From Casuarius casuarius (taxonomy: Eukaryota; Chordata; Aves; Casuariiformes; Casuariidae), in contig PTFA01000414.1 of NCBI GenBank assembly GCA_003342895.1, forward strand, positions 211,690 through 275,689: 64,000 bases of DNA, read 5' to 3'. The notes beneath the pieces were generated by a model. The model saw only the letters and a list, made by a program, of their open reading frames with translations. It searched no databases and was not told the DNA's origin. This document shows positions 33,890 to 44,433 of the stretch, piece by piece. A program made the position numbers and the translations under genes. Position 1 is the stretch's first letter. Each line of letters starts with the position of its first letter.

Positions 33890-35520
33890 CCTAGTGCTGC
33901 CTGGCCTCTCCTGGTGCTTTCCCACGTGCCGCGGCAGCAGTTGGCTCCTGGCGCCGGGCTGGGTGGTGCGTCCCCGTGCCTGGAGCGGCCAGGCAGGCGT
34001 TGCTGTGCCGGGATGCATCAGGTGCCCGGCTCCCCGCGCTCTGGGTGCAAAAGCAACAAGTATCTGCATGCTCTCTGTGCAGGCTTTGTACATCCCTCTG
34101 TTTCCTTTGGCTAGAAGGTGTGGGATGGGAGGCCCTTGGGGTTCCCCAAGCTGGGCTGCGCCTTAAATCATGGTCTCCATGAGCTGGCTGCCACCTGCTG
34201 TCCTCTGCTGTTGTCACCGGCCCTAGCGTGCAGCCGCCGGCGTCTCAGTAGAGCTGGAGTCTCGCAGGCTGCCCGTGGAGCGGAGGCAGAAGTGTGGAGG
34301 ATGGTCTGTCTGCAGGGTGGACGGCTGGAGCAGGTCACGCAGAGACCCGCGCCGCTCTGCGTTCGGGGACTCACCTGCTTTCCAGGCTCTTGGCCGCTCT
34401 TCAGCTGGCCGAGCCGAGGGCTCCTGCATCTTTAAGATGCATAAAAGCCCTGGCTACGTGCCGTGTCTCCTTCCCCTGCTGTTGGCGGCACCACATCAAA
34501 CATGCCTCCAAATCAGCAGAGCTCCAAGCAGCTGAGAAACAAGTGCAAGGTGAGCTGGCCGGCTCGGGCGCGTGCTGGCTCCGCCGAGAGCCCCGGGGTG
34601 CTCCTGCCGCAGGAGCAGGGGGCGGGCAGCGACTGCCAGCCTGGAACAGACAAGTGCCAGGTTCGGCTTGGTGCCCCCCAGACCTCTGACTCCACTCCGC
34701 AGGAATTACATCCGGAGAAATGCCTCTTCCCTGCTGCTTACACAGGTGCTCCCGAGCCCCATAACTTGTGGCAGAACTAGAGGAATGCTTTAGGAAGGCA
34801 TCCAGTCTCCATTTCGCATTTAGCACTGGCAGCTGGAGAAGATGAACCTCTGGCACAGGAGAATATGTTCTGCTCTACAAGTCTAACAGAAAGTGGCAGA
34901 CCTTAGGTAAATCCTCTTTCCAACTATTCACTCTAGTTCCACAAGGACAGAGGACTTTCCATACTGCTTTCTTGGTTTGTCCAACTCCATTTACAGTTCT
35001 TATTCGTATCGATATCATCTAATCCTTTCAAGGAATTGCACGCTTTTAAGACCTCCTGTAGCAGAGTTCTGCAAGTTGCTCACCGCGCATACGTGCTTCC
35101 TCTCAGCTTTGCCTGTGCCCGCAGAGTTGCATACCTGAGGATCCAGGTGCTACTCCTGCTCCTAAGCTGCTTTCCCCAAGGCAGGCTGCTGGGTCTGTGT
35201 TGCTGTAGTGTTTTACTGCCTGTTGAATTATGAAAGCAGTGCTTGCATCACCTGGCCAACAGCCATGGATGTATATCTCAGCTGTTCTTTGACTTCTATC
35301 TTGAAGGTGTTGCTGGTATTAGCCTCCACTCTTTTGTATCTGGAGTTGGCCTGCGCAGCCTCGGTGAGCTGTGCTAACAGCGTGGTGAGGCCAGCGCGGG
35401 CTGGGCTCTGGGCAAGCCCTGAGCGTGCCGACGGCAGTGCTGCTGGTGATGGTTGCCAGCTTCAGTCTCCGCTCTCTGCAGGCTGCTGCGGTACTGCGTT
35501 GCTGTACAGTCGGGCAGCGC
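33890..35520. other. Non-coding, no recognised element
   Basis: The left 900 bases are GC-rich with overlapping open frames; the right part is balanced. A 15-bp near-palindrome, GCATCT-TTA-AGATGC, lies at about 34428-34442, just left of GCATAAAAGCC. No repeat family or exon was supported. Confidence 0.45.
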
Positions 35521-35527
35521 AGCGTGC

Positions 35528-35915
35528 AGGGATGCATGCTGGCGACCGGCCGAGCAGCGTGCAGGAATGAGCCGTGGGGCTGTGCAGGGAAGCAGGCTGG
35601 CCGTGCAAGGATGCGCCTTGGGGCTGTGCAAGGAGTGCAAGCTGGTCGTGCAAGGATGAGCCCTGGGCTACTCGGGGATGCAGGCTGGCCATGCAGGGAT
35701 GCAAGCTGGCCATGCAGGGAAGCAGACTGGCCATGCAGGGATGCAGGCTGGCCATGCAAGTTTGAGCCTTGGGGCCATGCAGGGATGCAAGCTGGCCATT
35801 TTGGGATGAGCCTCAGGGCTGTGCAGGGCTGCAAGCTGGCCATGCAAGGATGAGGTATAGGTCCATGCAGCAATGCAAGCCAGTAGCACAGGGATGAGCC
35901 TTGGGTGCAGGTGGA
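35528..35915. repeat. Composite minisatellite, alternating 21- and 23-bp-type units
   Basis: About 390 bases of degenerate tandem repeats. One unit type is ATGCAAGCTGGCCATGCAGG (about 21 bp); the other is ATGAGCCTTGGGGCTGTGCA (about 23 bp). Order is mixed: the centre (35680-35760) is a run of four to five 21-bp units and the flanks alternate. Because 21 is a multiple of three, long repetitive open frames arise on both strands, including a 292-codon minus frame rich in HGQPASL-type repeats. I regard those frames as by-products. Confidence 0.9.
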
Positions 35916-35919
35916 CCTT

Positions 35920-36090
35920 GCAGCGAGCACCGGCAGCGCCGGGCAGGGGCAGGAGGCAGCAGCAGCACTGTGCCCTGGCACCCCCCAGCTCCGCTGGCAG
36001 CGCTGCCCCTGCCCGCCCTGCCTGGGCGCCGCGGGAGGCCGGAGGCAGCTGCACGCCACCGCTGCCCCGTGCAGGCAGCGCGTGCTTGCG
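35920..36090. other. CpG-rich stretch
   Basis: GC-rich DNA right of the minisatellite with GCGCC, CGCGGG and GCGCGTG words. It ends at the AT-richer block that starts at about 36095. Confidence 0.38.
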
Positions 36091-36094
36091 AGTC

Positions 36095-36227
36095 TCCATG
36101 ACTGCTTAATGAAGTGCCGAAGCTTCATTAAACGGTCCCTGAGACAGGCACGTCTCCCCTGACACCTCTCCGCTGCTACAAAAATACCAGGCCGCATAAT
36201 AATAACAAGAGGCTATTGCTATGATAT
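36095..36227. promoter_or_regulatory. Candidate conserved non-coding block
   Basis: Contains CTGCTTAATGAAG, CTTCATTAAACGG (a partial inverted pair with the first) and GCATAATAATAAC within about 110 bases. It lies between CpG-rich DNA and a poly-C tract. Confidence 0.35.
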
Positions 36228-36239
36228 CCCCCCCCCCCC
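36228..36239. repeat. Poly-C tract (C12)
   Basis: Twelve C in a row following TGATAT. A simple homopolymer. Confidence 0.85.
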
Positions 36240-36279
36240 GCCGTCTTTTTAAACACTTTTATCTTCAAAACTGTGTTTC

Positions 36280-36655
36280 TGCGCCTAGTGCTGCAGGGAG
36301 CTGGAGCGGGTGAACACCTCTGCAAGGGTCCCTGCGAGGGGATGGGGCTGGGGCTCGGCTGCCGGTGCCTGGGACCACGGGGGACGGGGATCAGCCAGGG
36401 TTTGATTTACAGGTCGGCTGTCAGAGCAGAGTTATCCCCAGGGAGCGCCCTGGGCTTGGCCCGCGCAGCCCCCGGCACCCTGGCTCCGGCCAGCTCGCTC
36501 TCGGCAAGCCAGCAGTCGCAGAGCTTGCCGACACGGCCGCTCTTGTGCGTGGAGCCGGCAGCACGGGCTGCCCAGTACGTCTCCATCGTTCCCAGTAAGA
36601 GCTGGGGAGAGGCTGGGGGAACAGGGCCTCTTTCCCTCCAGCCTCACGCTTCGCT
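36280..36655. other. GC-rich, CpG-containing stretch
   Basis: GC-rich DNA with scattered CpG (GCGCC, CCGCGC, CCGGC) and overlapping open frames. No recognisable gene. It is part of the CpG/AT alternation in 30-37 kb. Confidence 0.38.
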
Positions 36656-36659
36656 GCGC

Positions 36660-36778
36660 TCCGATGGCCCGCGTTGCGTTTATCCGTAATTATAATGGGG
36701 CGACGTGGCTGCAGTTTCCAAACCCATACACAAATGCTTAATAGCCCACAGTAATGCGTTTCTGCTTATTAAATGGCG
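36660..36778. promoter_or_regulatory. Candidate conserved non-coding block
   Basis: Contains CCGTAATTATAATGGGGCG, AAATGCTTAATAGCCC and CTGCTTATTAAATGG within about 100 bases, between two CpG-rich stretches. Confidence 0.4.
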
Positions 36779-36799
36779 CAGAGAGGAGCTGCTCTGCCC

Positions 36800-36930
36800 C
36801 TGCCCCTTCCCCGGTCCGGCACAGGCGGCACACGGGGACGCGTCTCCTGGCGCGGTGCAGCGCGTGCCGCCGGGCGGGCGGGCGGGCGGGCACCGCCGCT
36901 TCCCGGCCCCAGGGACGCCGAGCAGCCTCT
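36800..36930. other. CpG-rich stretch with (CGGG)5
   Basis: Dense CpG including five tandem CGGG tetramers at 36871-36890. The G-runs (five GGG blocks spaced by one C) could form a G-quadruplex on the plus strand. Flanked by AT-rich blocks on both sides. Confidence 0.6.
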
Positions 36931-36959
36931 TTGCACCGGCACATCTCTGCCTCCACCCT

Positions 36960-37470
36960 CTGGAATTCGGGGCAGACATTCAGGGATAAAATTTTCCATT
37001 GGAGAATGCTGTTTTTATCAGTCTGCGTTACCAAAATCAGCACGTACACATGAAATGAACGTCCGCGTGGAAGAGTGTTGAACAAATCATTTTGACTTCC
37101 GTCTGCGGACGGTATCCAGGAAATCCTCATGTATCACTTTGGTTCGATGTGTTTTGACTTTTATGTTTTAATTTAATATTCAGGTTATATTTAACATTTT
37201 ATTACGGTTCCATATTTGAGAAATGAAATACCTTTTCCCTTACTGCAGCAAAACGCTGGACTGTTTCCCGGTGAAACGCGAGGGGTGTGGGTTTTCCCGA
37301 GGTCCGTGCCGCGGAAGATTTTGATTCTGTTCTGTTCAGTGCAAAACAAAAGTTTTAAATTTAGGAATCTCTCACAAAACAGATATTCCAATACCTGGAA
37401 GGGACCAGCCTCTTCCCCCAGGCTTTGCTGAAAAGTGACTATTTTTAAGAGCATGAACAAGCTCCTCGGT
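36960..37470. promoter_or_regulatory. Candidate long conserved non-coding block
   Basis: About 500 bases of mostly AT-rich sequence with TTTTAATTTAATATTCAGG and TTTAACATTTTATTACGG near 37165-37205, plus AAGTTTTAAATTTAGG near 37352. No repeat similarity was recognised and frames are short. Probably one or more regulatory blocks. Confidence 0.38.
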
Positions 37471-37650
37471 GGGTTTGTTTCTGGGTGTTTAGAGCAAAGG
37501 AGAAGTGGTGCAGTTCCAGGCAGGGCTGGCAGAGCCGCCTCTTGCTCAGGGCATGCGAATCGCGGCTCCGCTCCTGCTGCCCGCTGCTTGCTGGCTCGTG
37601 TGCATGCACCAGCGTGTGTATGTGTTTGTGCATGCGTATCGGGATAAAGC
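37471..37650. other. GC-moderate spacer with GT-rich stretch
   Basis: The spacer ends in an imperfect GT-rich run at about 37596-37640 (GTGTGTATGTGTTTGTG). It separates two AT-rich blocks. Confidence 0.4.
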
Positions 37651-37654
37651 CACT

Positions 37655-37970
37655 TCCCAGGGATTTTTTTAAAAAACAGATGACAGCTTGTTTGCTGCCA
37701 GGATTGCAGGGCTCCCTGGCAGAGCCGGTATACCAGAACTTTGTTTGGAAGATGCAGCCAGCAAATAGCCAAATAAACCCATTTGTACAGTATCAGTCCG
37801 CAGCATGTTCCAGCCTCTACCTCTGTCAGGTGGGGAAAAATCATCTCCCTGATATATGTGTTTCAACGCCAATTATCCAAGCCTCATTTGCGCTAGACTC
37901 ACAAGACCATGTCCCATGACATCTATTAATTGCATTAAAAATCTCTCATTATCCTACATCTCCATGCTGC
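37655..37970. promoter_or_regulatory. Candidate conserved non-coding block
   Basis: Balanced to AT-rich sequence with CAAATAGCCAAATAAACCC near 37760, CGCCAATTATCCAAGCC near 37866 and TATTAATTGCATTAAAAATC near 37923. Low CpG, no repeat match and no long frame make this a good enhancer candidate by appearance. Confidence 0.4.
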
Positions 37971-38980
37971 AGAGTTGGAGCTGTTCAGGCTCAGGTTTTC
38001 TGGAGGGCACGCTTGTATCACAGCTGCTGGTAGGAGGAGGCATGTACAGAGCGATCCAATTTACGGGAGGACGTGCATGCACAACTGCTGTTGTCAGCAG
38101 GGCCTGAACCCTTTGAAGTCAACAGCAGTAACGTTTTCCTCTCGGACCTCTGCCCTCAAGCGCAAGAAACGTGTTTATTGGTAGTAAAGTTGGTTTGTTT
38201 TACATGATGATCCATTAGGCACGATGCAATAGTCTGGCTGGGGAAAAGGTGCATCAGACTGGGACAGGAGGCCAGTGACAGACCTGCCAGGTATCCATGT
38301 CGCTTCCCACCTGGAGAGGGACAGATCTCAGCCTGGCTTCAGGGCCTTGCACTCTGTTGCGAGCTCCTTGAGGGAACGAGGAGGAGAGATCACTCGTCTG
38401 TTTGGCTCTTAGGTCTGAGTCTGCTTCCAGTTGAAACCAGAGAAGCATTTTGTTGGCGAAACTTTCCCTTGATTTCAAACGCCGTTCCCTTACGAGGGAC
38501 AAAGAGCAGCCTCTGCTGGCACCGGCAGCTCTCGCAGGCGGCAGGGGTGATATTCCGGTGCTTTTGAGACCTGTAGTAGGTGTTCCCAGTCCTGGGAGGC
38601 AGCCCGCTTCCAGACAGCGTCGGGCTGTGTGGCCCCGGAGCTCAGAGCAGCAGGCACGGCGTCCTCACGGGGCTGCTTCCTACCGCTCCCCGCCTTCTCC
38701 TGGGCCCGGAAACCCACCAGCACCTACAAGCTGGAGAAGCCACCACCATCACGGTGTCCTCCCCACTGCTGGGGGTGCTTTCCTCCCCCGGCTCCTCGCT
38801 TGCACCCTGGCTTGGCGGCACCAGGCTGGCCAGTGTCCCCGGGTAGTGTCGGGCTGCTCGTTGTGAGTGGCACTGCCAACGCTCTGCACCAGATGCCACC
38901 AAGCACGAGCCTGTTGCCACCTTCTTGCCAAATACTTGTTGTTCCTGCTGTGAACTTTTGCAAAAAGTGATTTGCCAAGG
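37971..38980. other. Non-coding, no recognised element
   Basis: The first 280 bases are balanced, then GC-rich DNA with overlapping open frames on both strands. No repeat or exon was supported. Confidence 0.45.
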
Positions 38981-38984
38981 CTCC

Positions 38985-39048
38985 AACATGAATCACTAAT
39001 TAATTCCTGACTTTTTTTTGTTTTACTTTAATAATTAAGAGGGAGGGA
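38985..39048. promoter_or_regulatory. Short TAAT-rich block
   Basis: ATCACTAATTAATTCC near 38992 and TTTAATAATTAAG near 39028 lie within 45 bases, separated by a T-rich run. Bordered by GC-rich DNA. Confidence 0.33.
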
Positions 39049-39049
39049 G

Positions 39050-40205
39050 GCATCGTAGGGTCAGGAGAGCCAAGGTGCGTTCAGAGCCATTTCAGCGCTT
39101 CCCCATCAGAAGAGCGCAGCCGGCTGTCGCCTTCGGTGAGACACCCTCGGCCCCTTCGTGGGCACTCTGGGGCTGCCCTGCTCGGGGCACGTGAGGGCAG
39201 CTGCTCCCCCGTTCCCCGCCGAAGGGAATGGGATGCAGCAGCAGCAGCTCCTGCACCCTTGCTGGTTTTCTACCCCCTAGGCCACCCCGTCATTGCCCCG
39301 ACACGCTGCTGATAGCTGCCGCTCTGCATCAGCACCCGGACCTCTGCCATCGTCCCTCCTGCTAGGCCTCCTCTTGCTTTGAGCTGCCCTCTGTCCCTCG
39401 TCTCCCTCCTGCGCCCCACTGTGCTGAGCCTCCTCCCCGCAGGGGCTCCTGCCTCTCTCCACGCTCAGCCCTGCTCCCCGCGCTTGTCCCCCTGCTCCCC
39501 GGCGGGCAGAAGGTGGCTGGGGCTGACCGGGTCAGCTCACGTGTGTGTGTGACGTTGTGACTTCTTTGAGGAGGCCATGCTGTGTAACTGCACGGAGGGC
39601 CCCGGTCACGGTGAGTTAGTGGAGCGGGGAGCCCAGCTGGGCAGCCCCCGCAGCTCTGCGCCCTGATGGCCGCCTTGGGCACGGCTCTGGGACTGCTGCC
39701 CCGTGCGCTGGTCTTAGGCAAGCATGTGTGATGGGAGCCCACCTGGGACCTCGAGGGAGCTTGGGTAAGGCCACCTCGGCTTAGCTGTTCTCTCTGATGG
39801 CCGAGCCCCCTTGCTTTGCAGGGATGGGGCAGTACCTTTGTTAAAAAACATGGTAGCACCTGTGGTCCCAGCTCCTGCTAATGCCACGAGCACTGCTCCT
39901 GGCATAACCAGGAGGAGCTAGGAAGCAGCCAGCTACTGCTGCATGCTGGCTGTGGCCCTCTCCTAGTGCGGGAGGCAGCCTGGAGCAGAGGTGCTTGGGA
40001 GAGCTGGGGCAGGGGGCAAGAGTGGCCTCCAGAGCGATCCGTCTTCTCTGGATGCTCCCACGGTGCTGCTCTGACCCCTCTGCCTACGATCAGGGCTTTT
40101 GGCCGTTGCTCAGCCACTGTCGAGAGCGGCAGCACTTGAGCTCTGTGCCCGCTCAGTGCCTGTGCGCCTCTGAGAAAAGCCTGGCTCCATTTTCTCTGCA
40201 CTTTT
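39050..40205. other. GC-rich non-coding stretch
   Basis: GC-rich sequence with low-complexity open frames on the minus strand and a GTGTGTGTG run at about 39541-39550. A donor-like ACG|GTGAGTTAG lies near 39608 without a convincing partner. Ends at a CR1 fragment. Confidence 0.45.
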
Positions 40206-40210
40206 CCATT

Positions 40211-40446
40211 AGGTAGTTGAAGATGGCAATAATGTCACTCCTTCATCTTCTTTTCTTGAGCTGAAAACCCAGCCCGGTTTTCTGAGCTTCTCCTCGGACA
40301 CCATGTGCTCCAGCCCCTGACCACCTCGATGGCTCTTTGCTGGGCTTGCTCCAGTATTTCTGCATCTTCGTTGTACTGGGGAGCCCAAAATAGGACTCTG
40401 TTCTCCAGATAGAGTCGCACAGGGGCTGAACAGGGGGATCAGCATA
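40211..40446 (-). mobile_element. CR1 LINE fragment, 3' region
   Basis: Read on the minus strand this matches the conserved 3' part of avian CR1: a CCCCCTGT...GGGGC(C/T) start, then the segment corresponding to TTTTGGGCTCCCCAGTAC, GAGCAAGCCCAGCAAAGAGC, GGAGCACATGGTGTCCGAG and a TTCAACTACCT end at the left. It is a 5'-truncated, diverged copy and also lacks the extreme 3' tail. A minus reading frame covers it but has stops relative to a functional element. This supports an archosaur, most likely avian, origin. Confidence 0.85.
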
Positions 40447-40614
40447 GGAGCACGGCCAAGGAGGGAGGCCGTGAGGAGCAAGCCTTCCCCCCGCACACCC
40501 GAGCTAGGGGACACCGTGAACGCTCCCCGTCTGCCACGCACGGGTCAGGGCCCTGCTGCTGGGGCCTGCGAGCATTGCAGGCTCCCCGGGCCCCTCCGGG
40601 AGTTCTTGCCATTT

Positions 40615-40765
40615 CCACTCTCTTGCTGTTTTAATAACTTGTTCTTTATTGACATTTTTCTTCAGAACACAGGGAAAATGCCAGCACGGTAATTGCAGTA
40701 CATGTAAAGCAAGGTATTGTGCTGTATTGTTCAAATCATCTCTTTCCCCCTTTGCCGAGCTTGTA
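40615..40765. promoter_or_regulatory. Candidate conserved non-coding block
   Basis: AT-rich block with TGTTTTAATAACTTG, TTTATTGACATTTTTC and CGGTAATTGCAGTAC. It lies between GC-rich stretches right of the CR1 fragment. Confidence 0.33.
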
Positions 40766-40769
40766 AGGC

Positions 40770-41050
40770 CCAGTTGGAAGTGACCGGTGGTTTGCTGCTG
40801 GGGTGGGTTTGGTTTGAAGGGGTGGGATGCAGCCAGGCCGGTCCCTGTTCCCCCATAAGGGAGGCTGGAGCTCAGAGAGGTGAAGTCCTGCCTCGGAGAG
40901 GGTCCCCACCACTGGACGCAGCGGGAGACGGGCGCTTGGTCTTTGAGCGCCAGGGACTCGTCTGAGGTTGCTCAGCAAGGCAGTGGCAGCATTGGGAATA
41001 AAACCAGGTCTAATTGCTCCACTAACAGCTAGATCTGCTGCCCCCAGGAG
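40770..41050. other. Non-coding spacer
   Basis: GC-moderate DNA without a recognised repeat or motif cluster. Confidence 0.45.
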
Positions 41051-41054
41051 CACT

Positions 41055-41530
41055 TACATCTGCAGATATCTTGTGGTTTCTAATACCATCAGCAATCCCT
41101 CTTGCTCTCGTGTTTACCAGCATGCAGTCACAACCCCTTGATGTCTACATAACAGCCTTCCATCTCCCAGTTCTCCGTGAAGAATGACAGAACTATAACA
41201 GTCTGGAAAGAGGCAAACAAGAAGCAAAATCCCACTGCAATCCAGGGAATAATCCGAGTCCCACAGGATGTAAATCAATCATGAAAAATAGAAATGCTCC
41301 CCCCATCCCTCCGAAAGTTTTCAGTAAACAGATACTGTAGGAGATTTATAATTTTGCAAAACCATGGTTTCCACCCTTTTTCAAGCAATAAACCAGAAAA
41401 TGTTTACTGCACGAACAAGGCAGAAGCTGTAATGCTGTAAAATGATAGTGCTGGGGAACCATCTGTTTATTGACTAAAGTCTGGAGCCTGGGTTTTGTGC
41501 TACAGTATATTACATAGATATGTGTGCGTG
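41055..41530. promoter_or_regulatory. Candidate long conserved non-coding block
   Basis: About 475 bases of AT-rich, low-CpG sequence with ATGTAAATCAATCATG near 41269, GATTTATAATTTTGC near 41343, CAATAAACCAG near 41386 and CTGTTTATTGAC near 41463. No repeat match and no frame over about 70 codons. It may comprise several regulatory blocks. Confidence 0.38.
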
Positions 41531-42230
41531 CATGTGTGCCAAAGATACATACCGAATACATACTGACTGTACGGTTCGTTGTGCTGGTCTAATTGTTCAC
41601 GCAGAGACACGGGAATGCGTACTGAGCGGTGTCTGTAAGCTCGCAGGTATGGCTGTGCCACGTACCAGGGCGAACCTCACTTGGCAAAAGCAGCGTAGTG
41701 CTTCAGCACCCTGTCCGTGCCTCGCGCGGACTCGCAGCCTTCCTGCATCAGCTTGTGTCTTTTTGTCCCAACACGTCTCTCCTCCTGCCTCCATCAACCA
41801 GCCAAGCCTCTGAGCACTACCAGTGTTCGTTGTCGGCTCCTGTGTTTTGATTGTTAACATGAAAACGCTGTGGTTTTCCTAAATTGTGCTGTCACTCATT
41901 CCAGGCGAGGGACCTCATCCGTGTGCATAAAGCTCTGGGACCAGCATGGAGCTGCAGGTCCTGGGGAGAGCTGTTTTCTCTGATGTTTAGAGAAACGTAT
42001 GGGTATGGGCAATCTACACTTGGTAATTGCTCTATATTTAGCACAGAAATCTCTGTATGTTTATGCATTGCTGGGTTACATCTGATCGCCAGGATAGGCC
42101 TGCGCGTTGGTATTTGGGGATGAAGGTGGGCTGGCGAGGGGGGGCAGTCAGGAGGCAGCCGGAAAATTACCCTTTCCCCTTGCCTCCTGCACCCCGTGAC
42201 TCCTGATGGGTATGACAGCCCCTGTTTGTA
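41531..42230. other. Non-coding, no recognised element
   Basis: Balanced DNA with short frames. A segment at 42010-42070 with CTTGGTAATTGC and CTATATTTAGC is AT-rich but isolated. Confidence 0.45.
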
Positions 42231-42234
42231 TGAG

Positions 42235-42335
42235 CACGGTGGTACAAAAAATATCCCAATGTAAAGTAAACAAGCAGCCTGATAACCTTAATATCATCTG
42301 GGGTAGCTTTTGAGTAGCATATCATGTGTGGGGGA
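42235..42335. promoter_or_regulatory. Candidate conserved non-coding block (weak)
   Basis: AT-rich segment with AAAGTAAACAAGC (forkhead-type TAAACA core) near 42264 and CCTTAATATCATC near 42286. Short and supported by composition only. Confidence 0.27.
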
Positions 42336-42534
42336 TTGTCACTGGCACAACACGGGGTGGGGGCTCGTCGGAGGGGATTGGGGTTGACCATTCATGGATT
42401 TGCATCCAGTGAGAGCTGCCTCTGTCCCAGGCTCCTCCTGATGAAACCTCTAAGCCACACCACCTCGTGTTCGCCCGCAGTTAAGTGAGGGATTATGCAT
42501 GTGTGAATGGTTGGCCTTGAACTCCTAAACTCTT

Positions 42535-42600
42535 CAGATCAAATTCTGCTCTGGAGAATGCAGGCATGGTGTCTGTTGAGGTCAGTGGGATTTGTGGCTG
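42535..42600. repeat. Ancient amniote repeat fragment
   Basis: ATCAAATTCTGCTCTGGAG at the left and GAGGTCAGTGGGATTTGTGG near 42578 match, from memory, the paired words CAAATTCTGCTC and GAAGTCAATGGGAGTTGTGG of an old palindrome-containing repeat of turtles, crocodilians and birds. A further ACTTAAATCAGTGGGG lies at about 42763. Family unnamed here. Confidence 0.5.
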
Positions 42601-43235
42601 CTTACAAGAGCGCCAAATCTGTCTTTTCTTCTCCTGCTAAAGGTCATGCCACAGTGCCCTCAGTCTCTTGCTAATCTAGCCAGTCTCTGCCCATACCCAG
42701 AGACATCCATGTCTCCTGTATTTGCTGGGGCACTGCTGAGTCTCTGTGTTGGTGCAACACCACTTAAATCAGTGGGGTAAGCTGGGGCAGATGCAGCAAG
42801 GACCTGGGTCTGCATGCACCTCCGTGCATTCATCAGTGTTACAAGCACAGCTGCGCAGGAGTCGGTTTGTAAGTCTCAGTTGCAGCGAATTTGGTCTATA
42901 GTACTGCATGCCTTTGTTTTGATGAAAGGAGTGGTGAAATAACACCCATGGGATAGAAATGATACCAAAATTATGATATTGCCCTTTGGAATTATCTTAC
43001 AGTCAATGTAGCTTTCCTGTCCTCTTGGTGATATTTTACCCAGACATTGCTCAAAGGATTGCTGTCTTATATTAATCCATTTCTGTTGATGCACCGAATA
43101 AAATGCTTTATTCCCCCTAGCACTCCTGCTGTCCATTTTGTTTCCAAGCAGCAAGCTGCCACCGTTCATGGGCAGCAAGGTTTATCTGCTGCTGTGAATT
43201 ATGATCTGATATTGCAGAATAGGGATGGGGTACAG
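42601..43235. other. Non-coding, mostly balanced DNA
   Basis: No long frame or repeat except the weak ancient-repeat word near 42763. AT-richer from 42880 to 43110. Confidence 0.42.
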
Positions 43236-43239
43236 ATTC

Positions 43240-43405
43240 ATTGAATCTTCTGCTCTCTCACAAGCTGCTATTATCTTATTGATAACCCAGACCTGAGTGA
43301 TTATTATGTATATAAATTGTTTTTAATTTCTTATGGTTGCTACTGCGATTAGATTATGTGCCGGGTCGTACTTATCCTTGCAGTAATTAGCCTCTACAAG
43401 CCATG
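43240..43405. promoter_or_regulatory. Candidate conserved non-coding block
   Basis: AT-rich sequence with CTATTATCTTATTGATAACC (GATA-type cores in opposite orientation) near 43268, GTGATTATTATG near 43296 and CAGTAATTAGCC near 43381. No repeat match. Confidence 0.38.
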
Positions 43406-43575
43406 GCAGAGTTTGTGTACAGAGCCTGGCATAATGAGACTCGGCTTGGAGAAAAGAGCGTCTTTTCCTGTGCAGGACTTTGGCGCAGGCCTGCGGAGGG
43501 ATTTAGGTGGGTTGCTTTGATTGATTCCAGTTCTGGTGACTGTTCACTCATGCTGGCCTGGGTCCTGGGCTTTAG

Positions 43576-43640
43576 GTCAGTGGATCGCAATCGCTTTTGA
43601 TTTGTGGGCTCCTACATCTTTCCCAGCAGAGGTGTAGCCC
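43576..43640. repeat. Possible old hAT-type element end (tentative)
   Basis: GTCAGTGGATCGCAATCGC followed by TTTTGATTTGTGGGCTCC resembles the CAGTGGTTCTCAACC-type terminal sequence of vertebrate hAT elements, with several mismatches. The other end was not located. It could be coincidence. Confidence 0.3.
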
Positions 43641-43644
43641 CTGT

Positions 43645-44360
43645 GTAGCACACTGCAGCCTCCAGAAATAGACTTTCTTTGCTTAGTTCCTTTTTGCAGC
43701 CCCTTTAGAAGTTGCCTCGTGCCCCTGAGATCACTGGGTCCTGGGTCTGCCTCCAGAGCGAGAGCAGCCCATCTTCTCTGTGCTTTCACTCCATGTCCAC
43801 AGATTTCTCCTTCCGATAAAGTGCCCTGCGTACGCGTGGACATGCTGGCACCCCTCGTGGCCGGGCTCGTCCGCTTGCCAAAATGTGCGTGGCAAAGCTC
43901 GGGGGCCTGGCAAAGTGGTCAGGTGTGACAGCAGCCTGGCGTCCCCGCGGGCGATTGCTCCTCCACGGCAGGTCGAGCAGAGGCGCGGGCTGGTCACCGC
44001 AGTGGCTGGAGGCTGCTCTTGGGGTCCCAGATCAGAAGACTGGCATTAGAAAAAGAAAAGACGAAGAAAGAAAAGCAAAGCTGGGCATGAGCTCCCTGTG
44101 AGCTGAAATGCTGGAAACCCAGGTGTCAGCCCGGGTTTGTGGAGGTCCCTTGAGCGTGACATTGCAGAGCCCTCCAGGCACCGCACGGGGCAGGGCAGAG
44201 GTCTCTGGAGCCACTCTGGAGCGAGGCCTTCCTCAGGGCTAGGCTCCTTCATCGCCCTCAGCCTGAGCCACCCTGGGTGCAGGGTTTCAGCTCTGAAAAG
44301 AGCCAGGGGATCCTGCTGAGCCTTGGAGAAAGGGCAAGAGGGACACTGGCTTCTTCTCTC
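43645..44360. other. GC-moderate non-coding stretch
   Basis: No gene or repeat recognised. Overlapping short frames on both strands. It precedes the AT-rich island. Confidence 0.45.
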
Positions 44361-44412
44361 CTTTTTGATTTTTTTTTAAACCTATAATTTCCATCTTTTA
44401 TACCAAGACCTG

Positions 44413-44433
44413 TTTTTTTTTTTTAAAAAAAAA
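44413..44433. repeat. T12/A9 inverted homopolymer pair
   Basis: Twelve T directly followed by nine A, then TTATATATAG. The sequence can fold on itself. A second T12 run lies at 44724-44735. Both mark the left part of the AT-rich island. Confidence 0.85.

Noticed and set aside
35319..36197. 292-codon minus frame with repeated HGQPASL-type units
   Set aside because: Its openness comes from the 21-bp minisatellite period; the other strand is open as well.
41702..41722. TTCAGCACC half of a REST (RE1) site
   Set aside because: The right half does not match the RE1 consensus.
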